A stretch of DNA of 64,000 nucleotides from Leptotrichia sp. HSP-342 (GTDB lineage Bacteria > Fusobacteriota > Fusobacteriia > Fusobacteriales > Leptotrichiaceae): assembly GCF_041199995.1 (NCBI RefSeq), contig NZ_CP165646.1, positions 1,860,001-1,924,000 of the forward strand, given 5' to 3'. Shown one piece after another: positions 57,682 through 64,000 of the stretch. The first letter of the stretch is position 1, and each line of letters starts with the position of its first letter. The position numbers and the translations under genes are program-made. The notes under the pieces were generated by a model. That model was not told the origin of the DNA, made no database searches, and worked only from the letters and a program-made list of their open reading frames with translations.

Positions 57682-58437
57682 TTATTTTGTATATTTATCC
57701 ACTATTTTTTGATATTCTCCATTTTCCTTTAATGTTTTCAATCCTTTATTAAATTTTTCTAATAGTTCCTTATTTTCACCTTTTTTAACCATAAATCCAT
57801 ATTCATTGCTCGTCAATTTTTCTGTTCCTATTTTGACATTTAAATTTGGATTTACTTTTATTGTATAGGCAATTACTGGATAATCCTCAAATGCGGCATC
57901 TGCCTGATTATTTTCAACTGCCTTTAATGTAGAAGCTGAATCTTCAAATACTCTTATATTTGCTTTTCCTTTTAAATTATCTTCAGCATATTTTGCTCCA
58001 GCTGTACCATTTTTTACAGCTAATTTTTTCCCTTCTAGATCCTTTACAGTTTTAATCCCACTATTACTTTTATTAACTAATGCAACAAGTCCTGATTCAT
58101 AATATGGATCAGAAAAATCTACACTTTTCTTTCTTTCTTCAGTAATGCTTGCTCCTGCAATTACTCCGTCAAGCTGTCCTGACTGCAACGCTGGAATTAA
58201 ACCTCCAAAATCCATTGGCTTAAATTCCACTTCAAATCCTTCTAATTTTCCAATTGCTTCTACTAATTCTATATCAATTCCAGTATATTTGCCATCTTTT
58301 TTATATTCAAATGGCGGAAAGCTTGTATCTATTCCTATTGTATATTTTTTCTTGCCATTTGCTGATTTATTTCCACAGGCAATTACTAACATTAATACCG
58401 TCATTAATATAATTATTTTTAATATTTTAGATTTCAT
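57682..58437 (-). CDS. Amino acid-binding lipoprotein, copy 2
   Basis: A 251-residue family-3 solute-binding lipoprotein. Lipobox VLMLVIAC is followed by the two-lobed fold: YTIGIDTSFPPFEYKKDGKY, GIDIELVEAIGKLEG, MDFGGLIPALQSGQLDGVIA and GKLAVKNGTAGAKYAEDNLK. It lies between its paralogue and the permease gene. The two binding proteins agree in most blocks and differ in ligand-pocket positions near the N-terminus, so they may feed one permease with different polar amino acids. Ligand identity is not readable. Confidence 0.92.
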   Translation of the reverse strand: MKSKILKIIILMTVLMLVIACGNKSANGKKKYTIGIDTSFPPFEYKKDGKYTGIDIELVEAIGKLEGFEVEFKPMDFGGLIPALQSGQLDGVIAGASITEERKKSVDFSDPYYESGLVALVNKSNSGIKTVKDLEGKKLAVKNGTAGAKYAEDNLKGKANIRVFEDSASTLKAVENNQADAAFEDYPVIAYTIKVNPNLNVKIGTEKLTSNEYGFMVKKGENKELLEKFNKGLKTLKENGEYQKIVDKYTK

Positions 58438-58463
58438 AACAATCTTCCTCCAAATTTTAAATT

Positions 58464-59231
58464 TTATTTTGTGTATTTATTAATTATTTTCTGATACTCT
58501 CCATTTTCTTTTAACGCCTTCAATCCTTTGTTGAACTTTCCTAGTAATTCTTTGTTTGTCCCTTTCTTAACCATAAAACCATTTTTATCATTTGTTAATT
58601 TTTCTGTTCCTATTTTTAATTTTGCATCTGGAGTGATTTTTAAGGTATAGGCAATTACTGGATAATCTTCAAATGCAGCGTCTGCTTGATTGTTTTCTAC
58701 TGCCTTTAGCATTGATGTTGTATCTTCATATACTCTTACTTGAGCTTTTCCCTTTAAATTTTCTTCAGCGTATCTTGCCCCAGCTGTACCATTTTTTACA
58801 ACAAGTCTCTTTCCTTCCAGATCTTTCGCTGTCTTAATAGCTGTATTATTTTTATTTACAACCGCAACTAATCCAGCATCATAATATGGCTCTGAAAAAT
58901 CTACCACCTTTTTTCTATCTTCTGTAATGTTAGCACCTGCAATCGCTCCATCAAGCTGTCCTGACTGTATAGCTGGAATAATTCCACCAAAATCCATTGG
59001 CTTGATTTCTACTTCAAATCCTTCTTCTTTTGCAATCGCTTTTATCAGTTCTACATCAATTCCTATATTCTGATTATTTTCCTTGTAGGAAAATGGTGGA
59101 TAAATCAGATCTACTGCAATAATGTACTTTTTCTTTCCATCTGAAGTCCTGCCTTCATTCTTTCCACAAGCAACAGCTAGAATTAATAAAAATATCGTCA
59201 ATGATATTTTAAGAACTTTTTCCATCTTCAT
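58464..59231 (-). CDS. Amino acid-binding lipoprotein, copy 1
   Basis: A 255-residue paralogue of the neighbouring gene and the first gene of the importer operon. The lipobox is LILAVAC and the core blocks are YIIAVDLIYPPFSYKENNQN, GIDVELIKAIAKEEG, MDFGGIIPAIQSGQLDGAIA and VVKNGTAGARYAEENLKG. An AAGGAGG site precedes the ATG. The pair is a tandem duplication, 26 bases apart. The pocket-lining DLIYPPFSY against DTSFPPFEY in the second copy suggests different ligands; this is inference. Confidence 0.92.
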   Translation of the reverse strand: MKMEKVLKISLTIFLLILAVACGKNEGRTSDGKKKYIIAVDLIYPPFSYKENNQNIGIDVELIKAIAKEEGFEVEIKPMDFGGIIPAIQSGQLDGAIAGANITEDRKKVVDFSEPYYDAGLVAVVNKNNTAIKTAKDLEGKRLVVKNGTAGARYAEENLKGKAQVRVYEDTTSMLKAVENNQADAAFEDYPVIAYTLKITPDAKLKIGTEKLTNDKNGFMVKKGTNKELLGKFNKGLKALKENGEYQKIINKYTK

Positions 59232-59276
59232 ACTCGTTTCCTCCTTAGTTTATAACGATTTTCTTAATATGATAAA

Positions 59277-59305
59277 ATTCTAGCACAAAAAAAAATTATT
59301 GTCAA
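59277..59305 (-). promoter_or_regulatory. Promoter of the amino acid importer operon
   Basis: TTGACA (59300-59305), 17 bases, TAGAAT (59277-59282) on the minus strand, about 45 bases before the first ATG. Confidence 0.75.
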
Positions 59306-59407
59306 AATTTTGAAATTTTTGGTATTTTTTCTTATTTTTTCAAATTTTCTGATAAATTTTTCACATATTTATCCAAAAATTTTATTTTTTTATGTAAATA
59401 AAGTTTC

Positions 59408-59419
59408 AAATCGCGATTT
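59408..59419. promoter_or_regulatory. Perfect 12-base palindrome
   Basis: AAATCGCGATTT lies about 105 bases upstream of the importer promoter and just after the 5-formyl-THF cyclo-ligase gene. The TCGCGA core is unusual in such AT-rich DNA. It could be an operator; the regulator is unknown. Confidence 0.35.
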
Positions 59420-59444
59420 AGGATTCTATAACTATTTTTATTAG

Positions 59445-60026
59445 CTATTTCAGCACTTTTTTCTCACTTACAACACAATCTAAAATTATATCATGTTCCT
59501 CCACAGGCACTTCATCAATTATCTGAAAATCATAACAAACTCCAATAAATAGAGCTTTATTATTTTTCTTTCTGACTTTTTCCAAAAAAGTGTCATAATA
59601 TCCTCCACCAAACCCAATCCGATTTTTCTTAGAATCAAAGGCAAGAGCAGGAACGATGACAACATCCAATATTTCTTCATCATAAAAGTCGTTGGAAGAA
59701 GATTCATAATATCCAAATTTGTGTAAAATAAGTTCATTTTTATTATATTTATTGATTTTCATTTCTCTATTTTTGCTATTTGTAATTTTAGAAATAAAAA
59801 AATTTTTTTTTGGATGAAGTTCTAGTAACTTTGTGATTTTGACTTCAGTTTTCATATCCATAAAAATCATTATATTTTGAACATTCTCAATATATGAAGT
59901 CAAATTTTTTATAATTAAATCACTTTTTTTATTAATATCTTTATCAGAAAGAATATTCCTTTTTGCCAGAATTTCTTTTCTAATTTTATCTTTTTTTATT
60001 TGTAAATCTGTTTTTGTTTTTTTCAT
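59445..60026 (-). CDS. fthC: 5-formyltetrahydrofolate cyclo-ligase
   Basis: A 193-residue enzyme converting 5-formyltetrahydrofolate to 5,10-methenyltetrahydrofolate with ATP. The N-terminal helix KDKIRKEILAKRNIL and the active-site loop NRIGFGGGYYDTFLEKVR (about 129-146) are typical, followed by the terminal HDIILDCVVSEKKV. The gene starts 39 bases after cobU ends, in the same direction, with an AAAGGAG site, so the two may form an operon. Folate salvage is the expected role. Confidence 0.93.
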   Translation of the reverse strand: MKKTKTDLQIKKDKIRKEILAKRNILSDKDINKKSDLIIKNLTSYIENVQNIMIFMDMKTEVKITKLLELHPKKNFFISKITNSKNREMKINKYNKNELILHKFGYYESSSNDFYDEEILDVVIVPALAFDSKKNRIGFGGGYYDTFLEKVRKKNNKALFIGVCYDFQIIDEVPVEEHDIILDCVVSEKKVLK

Positions 60027-60065
60027 ATGGAAATTCTCCTTTATAAAATCCCGTCTATTATTAAA

Positions 60066-60653
60066 TTATTTTATTTTCATTGGAATTCCAGAAACTACAA
60101 AATATACCTCATCTGCCTTTTCTGCAACAATCTGATTCATTTTTCCAGCAATTTCACGAAAATATCTTCCAAGAGGATAATTTGGAACAAGCCCCATTCC
60201 CAGTTCATTTGATACAATTATTACATTTTCAAAATTTTGACTGACTTTAAGAAGTTCATTTACCGAATTTTCCACATTTTTATTTAATTTTTCCACAATT
60301 TGAACATATAAATTTTTATCAAAATTATCCCAGTCAATATCTCTTTCTTCAAAAATTATATTAGTAATCATATTTGTAAGGCAGTCTACAAGCATGTTGT
60401 GCTGTATTTCATTATTATTTTTAAAAAAATCATTTAATGAAATTTCAAAATTTTTGTAAGTTTCGGCGGTAATCCAATTGTTTTCACGTCTTTCTTTGTG
60501 TAGTCTAACCTTTTCCTTCATTTCCTCATCAAAGGCAATTGAAGTCGCTAAATATATATTTTCCTGTTTTCCATTATTTAATTTTAGCAGCATTTCTTCT
60601 GCGAACTTGCTTTTCCCGCTTTTTGCTCCACCAGTAACAAAAATTAATCCCAT
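60066..60653 (-). CDS. cobU: Adenosylcobinamide kinase/guanylyltransferase
   Basis: A 195-residue bifunctional enzyme of cobalamin assembly: it phosphorylates adenosylcobinamide and attaches GMP. The P-loop is GGAKSGKS (residues 8-15), the conserved YLATSIAFDEEMKEKVRLHK and NNWIT follow, then VDCLTNMITNI and the guanylyl-site region NELGMGLVPNYPLGRYFREI. No other cobalamin gene is in the window, so it either serves cobinamide salvage or works with genes elsewhere. It precedes fthC on the same strand. Confidence 0.92.
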   Translation of the reverse strand: MGLIFVTGGAKSGKSKFAEEMLLKLNNGKQENIYLATSIAFDEEMKEKVRLHKERRENNWITAETYKNFEISLNDFFKNNNEIQHNMLVDCLTNMITNIIFEERDIDWDNFDKNLYVQIVEKLNKNVENSVNELLKVSQNFENVIIVSNELGMGLVPNYPLGRYFREIAGKMNQIVAEKADEVYFVVSGIPMKIK

Positions 60654-60695
60654 TTTTTCTCCTTTTCGTATTGATAATTTAGTAGTTTGATATTC

Positions 60696-60735
60696 AAAAA
60701 AAGAGAAAAATATATTGTTTAATTTCTCTCTTTTT
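60696..60735 (-). terminator. Terminator of the EF-G-like gene
   Basis: AAAGAGAGAAA pairs with TTTTCTCTTT on the minus strand, followed by TTTTG, between the EF-G-like gene and cobU. Confidence 0.6.
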
Positions 60736-60749
60736 CTGAAAAACTTTAG

Positions 60750-62747
60750 TTAGTTTCTATTTTTTCTGCTTTCAATTACTTTTTGTGCCAAATCTCCCAT
60801 TAATTCTTCATATCTTACAAGTTTCATTTCAAAATATCCGCGTCCTTGTGTGATAGCTTTTAATTCATTAGCGTATTTGAATGTTTCTGACATTGGAGCT
60901 TCAGCAGTAATTTTTTGTTTTGTTCCTTTGTGAGCCTCCATTCCCATTACTTTTCCACGTTTTTTGTTAATATCTCCTATTATATCTCCAATGTATTCTT
61001 CTGGAACAATGATTGTAAGCTCCATAATTGGTTCGAGCAATATAGGTTTTGCCTCAAGCATTCCTTTCTTGAAGGCCAAGTTTGCTGCAATTTTGAAGGC
61101 CAGTTCAGAAGAATCAACATCGTGATATGATCCGTCGTATAAAACTGCTTTTATGTTAGTTACAGGATAACTTGCCAGCACCCCTTCCTTAAGAGATTCC
61201 CTTAATCCTTTTTCTACCGCTGGAATATATGATTTTGGAACGCTTCCTCCTGTAATTGTTTCTTCAAAGACAAAATCTTCATCGTCGACATATGAAAATT
61301 TAATTAATACATCTCCATATTGTCCATGTCCCCCAGACTGTTTCTTATGTTTTCCCTGAACATCAGAAGTACCTTTAATTGTTTCCCTGTACGGAACTTT
61401 TAATTCTACAGTTTTTATTGTTATTCCGAATTTTGCTTTTAATTTTTCAATAACTGTCGCAGAATGAAGTTCTCCTTGTACTCCTAGCACTGTCTGCCCT
61501 GTTTCAAGGTTTCTATGCCAAGTGAAAGATGGATCTTCTTCCATTAGACGATTAAGTCCAGAAGACATTTTTTCATCATCATTTTTGTTTAAAGGCTCTA
61601 TTGCCACGAATAATTGTGGTTTTGGAAAAGTTATTTCCTTTATGGCAGTTTCTTTTTCATTAGTTGACAATGTATCAGAAGTTTTTGTACTGTTAAATTT
61701 TGAAAATACAACAATGTCTCCAGCGATTCCCTTTTGAACTTCTTCCATTTTATTCATAACGAATGTGTAAATTTTTCCAATTCTTTCTTTTGATTTTCTA
61801 TTTATATTAAAAACTTCGCTATCTTGCTTAACTTCACCAGAATAAACTTTTGCGTATGAAACCTTTCCTAAGAAAGAATCAATTGTAGTTTTAAAAATTT
61901 GGCATGTAAATGTATTTTTTTCAGGCTCAATTTTTTTATTGTCATTAGGTGATGGCAAGAAATCCTTTACCATGTCAAAAGTTGTGTGAAGTCCAATATT
62001 TTTTAGAGTCGCACCGCAAATAACAGGAATTACAGAACAGTCAAGCACTCCCTGTCTAAGTCCACGATGAATTTCAGCTGTTGTAAATTCAATCCCATTA
62101 AAATATTTATCCATTAATTCTTCATCTGTTTCGGCTACCGCTTCCAAAAGCATTTCACGAATTGAATTTATTTCATCATCCATATCAGCGGGCATTTTCA
62201 CAGTTGCACATTCATTTTTGTTTTTATCAAATTCCCTTGCAAACATATCAATTACATTAATATGCCCACGAAATTCGTCTCCTCGTCCCCAAGGTACATG
62301 AAATGGAGCGATTCTTTTACCGTATTTTTCTCTCAACTGTGAAAGAATCTTTTCATAATCAGCTTTTTCATTGTCAATTTTATTTACAAAAATAAATCGT
62401 GGAATATTTCTACTGTCTGTAAGCTCAAGAGCCGTTTCTGTCCCAACTGTTAAATCAGTAGTCCCGTCAACAATAATAATAGCTCCGTCAACTGCCGCAA
62501 GTCCAGATTCAACTTCTCCAAAAAAATCACTATAGCCTGGAATATCTACAAAATTATATTTTGTCCCCTGATATTCTATGGCATGAAGGCTGAGAGAACT
62601 TGTAATTTTAGTATCATTTTCATTACCTGTAATACGGCTGGCAAGTCCTGCTGTAAATTCAAGACCTTCCACCATATTACTTTTTCCAGAACCACTATGT
62701 CCTAAAATACCAATGTTTCTAATGTTATTGCTGTCATATATTCTCAT
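60750..62747 (-). CDS. Elongation factor G-like GTPase (FusA2 type)
   Basis: A 665-residue translational GTPase related to EF-G but not the canonical one. G1 is GHSGSGKS (about residues 16-23), G3 is altered to VDIPGYSDFFGEV, G4 is NKIDNE, and the switch I region is shortened. Domains II, III, IV and V follow, including GKHKKQSGGHGQYGDV and MGMEAHKGTKQKITAEAPM. The altered G1 and G3 match the EF-G-like group whose members may lack normal translocation activity. The true function is unclear. The gene is monocistronic, with an AGGAGG-like site just before the ATG. Confidence 0.9.
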   Translation of the reverse strand: MRIYDSNNIRNIGILGHSGSGKSNMVEGLEFTAGLASRITGNENDTKITSSLSLHAIEYQGTKYNFVDIPGYSDFFGEVESGLAAVDGAIIIVDGTTDLTVGTETALELTDSRNIPRFIFVNKIDNEKADYEKILSQLREKYGKRIAPFHVPWGRGDEFRGHINVIDMFAREFDKNKNECATVKMPADMDDEINSIREMLLEAVAETDEELMDKYFNGIEFTTAEIHRGLRQGVLDCSVIPVICGATLKNIGLHTTFDMVKDFLPSPNDNKKIEPEKNTFTCQIFKTTIDSFLGKVSYAKVYSGEVKQDSEVFNINRKSKERIGKIYTFVMNKMEEVQKGIAGDIVVFSKFNSTKTSDTLSTNEKETAIKEITFPKPQLFVAIEPLNKNDDEKMSSGLNRLMEEDPSFTWHRNLETGQTVLGVQGELHSATVIEKLKAKFGITIKTVELKVPYRETIKGTSDVQGKHKKQSGGHGQYGDVLIKFSYVDDEDFVFEETITGGSVPKSYIPAVEKGLRESLKEGVLASYPVTNIKAVLYDGSYHDVDSSELAFKIAANLAFKKGMLEAKPILLEPIMELTIIVPEEYIGDIIGDINKKRGKVMGMEAHKGTKQKITAEAPMSETFKYANELKAITQGRGYFEMKLVRYEELMGDLAQKVIESRKNRN

Positions 62748-62887
62748 AGCATTTCCTCCCTATACATTTCTATTTTTAACAAATTCTATCCTATATTAAA
62801 TTTTAACTTGAAATTAGAAAAAATCAAGTTAATTTTATGATTTAATTATTTAAATTACACTTGTTATATTTCTAGAAAAAATTTTCC

Positions 62888-62916
62888 TTGTAATTATAAA
62901 AAAAAAATGCTAATAT
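62888..62916 (+). promoter_or_regulatory. Promoter of the spherulin-4-like gene
   Basis: TTGTAA (62888-62893), 17 bases, TAATAT (62911-62916). Confidence 0.5.
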
Positions 62917-62987
62917 ATATGGTAATATTCTTTAAAATTAATAACTAAATTTCCCAAATTTCTATTGGTTAAAAGGAGAATTTTATA

Positions 62988-63020
62988 ATGAAAGGAGATA
63001 GTAATGAAGGAAAATTTTGA
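62988..63020 (+). CDS. Possible 10-codon overlapping leader ORF
   Basis: ATG at 62988 follows AAAAGGAG and reads MKGDSNEGKF then stop. It overlaps the start of the next gene in another frame. The next gene's own AAAGGAG site lies inside this mini-ORF, so its translation could affect the main start. It may equally be a duplicated start region with no role. Confidence 0.3.
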   Translation: MKGDSNEGKF

Positions 63021-64000
63021 GAATAATACCGATTCTCTTTGGGAAAATACAGATGAAATTTATGATATTATAAAAAATAATTTAAAAAATGAAAACGAAT
63101 TTAAAGTGGATTTTGGCTATACAGATGGTTTTCATAAAAGCAACAAGGATGATGATAAAAAAAATAATCACATTATAGATAATGACTTTGCAGAAAATGA
63201 AGCAACGATTCCTTATGTAATTATCAATCCTGCAAATGGTCCTTCTGACAAGGCTGATTATGACTATGTTGTTCAAATTAAAAAAAACAAGGAGCTTGGA
63301 ATTAAAAATCTTGGATATGTAACTACAAATGAATATACTAAAAGTATCAAAAAAGTATGTTTTGAAATTGACAAATATATACATTTTTATGGCTCTGATA
63401 ATATTTCTGGAATTTTCCTTGATGAAGTTTCATCAGGTACAAATCCATTGGAAATCGATTATATGGCACAAATATATAATTATATAAAAAATAAGTATCC
63501 CGACTCAATCATAGTTGCAAATCCTGGAGGAACAGTAACAGATGAGATGTCTAAATACTCTGATTTATGGCTAACAAGTGAAGTATCTGCAAATAACTAC
63601 ATCAATCATTGGACTCCAAGAACTTACAATTTTGAAAATAATCCTGAAAATGCAAGCCGTATTGTCCATGTTGTTCACTCTGCAAAACCAGAACAGTACG
63701 AAACTCTACTGAAATTGTCAAAAGAACGAAATGCAGGATTTTTAATGATTACAACCGATGTTCCAAATGTTCCTTACGAAAATTTACCACAAAATTTTGA
63801 AAATTTAATATTATCAATAAACAATCCTAAACTTGAAAATCTTTCAAATACAAGAAATGATTTAACTGAAACATCAATATTAGATAATTCATACATAAAA
63901 TCCGAATCTATTGATTCAAAAAATTCTACATCCGAACAAATTATAAAAAATATCCAAACAGAAAGCTACAATCATAATTCAGACCAGTTTGTATCTTCTG
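63004..64000 (+). CDS. Spherulation-specific family 4-like protein (cut by window edge)
   Basis: The frame is open from the ATG at 63004 to the window end, 332 codons. From about residue 75 it matches the spherulin-4 family, a TIM-barrel glycosidase-like fold: IPYVIINPANGPSDKADYDY, LGYVTTNEYTKSI, ISGIFLDEVSSG and SIIVANPGGTVTDEM. Members are often linked to exopolysaccharide processing. It has no signal peptide and starts with an acidic, asparagine-rich region of about 70 residues, which is unusual. AAAGGAG six bases before the ATG fixes the start. Residues after about 280 are low-complexity so far. The substrate is not known. Confidence 0.8.
   Translation, partial: MKENFENNTDSLWENTDEIYDIIKNNLKNENEFKVDFGYTDGFHKSNKDDDKKNNHIIDNDFAENEATIPYVIINPANGPSDKADYDYVVQIKKNKELGIKNLGYVTTNEYTKSIKKVCFEIDKYIHFYGSDNISGIFLDEVSSGTNPLEIDYMAQIYNYIKNKYPDSIIVANPGGTVTDEMSKYSDLWLTSEVSANNYINHWTPRTYNFENNPENASRIVHVVHSAKPEQYETLLKLSKERNAGFLMITTDVPNVPYENLPQNFENLILSINNPKLENLSNTRNDLTETSILDNSYIKSESIDSKNSTSEQIIKNIQTESYNHNSDQFVSS

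Overview
This window is AT-rich chromosomal DNA that looks like a fusobacterium of the Leptotrichia type. The basis is a roughly 3,600-residue type V autotransporter carrying the N-terminal extension typical of Fusobacteria, a low-GC codon style, strong Shine-Dalgarno sites, and a mix of Gram-negative surface genes with Firmicute-like sugar genes. The genus is an inference from gene content, not from a marker gene. No rRNA, tRNA, CRISPR array, intact insertion sequence or prophage was found.

Layout. 1-10178 (minus): uvrA start, a repeat-rich gap, an LprI-like lipid-free exported protein, a methyltransferase, a nucleoside-type ABC importer (two permeases and a double ATPase), a hypothetical exported protein, uvrC and rapZ. 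10637-17477 (minus): a six-gene sugar-acid/pentose operon with a YiaL/YhcH protein and a LyxK-like kinase, transported by an orphan galactitol-type EIIC. 17861-22777 (plus): zinc alcohol dehydrogenase, flavin reductase and two tandem mgtE genes behind a structured leader with a 20-codon acidic uORF. 23055-29169 (minus): a thioredoxin-reductase-like flavoprotein under a PerR-like box, a small-RNA/small-peptide locus, and copper genes copA and copY separated by an immunity-like gene and a hypothetical gene. 29353-35850 (minus): a complete tagatose-6-phosphate lactose operon lacABCDFEG, with a LacI-family regulator upstream. 37594-42742 (plus): a phospholipase-D-like lipoprotein, a phosphoesterase, a second small-RNA/small-peptide locus, typA and a hypothetical gene. 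42909-62747 (minus): a TrpX-like binding lipoprotein, the giant autotransporter, an amino-acid ABC importer with duplicated binding proteins, 5-formyl-THF cyclo-ligase, cobU and an EF-G-like GTPase. 63004-64000 (plus): the start of a spherulin-4-like protein.

Most notable. Two loci about 16 kb apart and on opposite strands (24227-24538 and 40147-40401) share one unusual architecture: a promoter, a roughly 75-80 nt RNA ending in an intrinsic terminator, then a second promoter whose -35 lies in that terminator, a transcript beginning with a 5' hairpin, and an ORF for a 20-23 residue hydrophobic peptide. In each, the small RNA carries two segments complementary to the downstream mRNA, one to the 5' hairpin loop and one to the stretch just before the ribosome-binding site. 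The nucleotide sequences differ but the pairings are kept, and the peptides share an AI-x-ILF-x-I core. I read these as two members of a type I toxin-antitoxin-like family in which the RNA antitoxin is encoded in tandem, on the same strand, upstream of its target. This is an inference from sequence alone.

Other points of interest are the possible Mg2+-sensing leader peptide before mgtE, a matched pair of LacI operators, CopY and PerR type operators, a MITE-like element in two copies, and a 62-bp inverted dispersed repeat.
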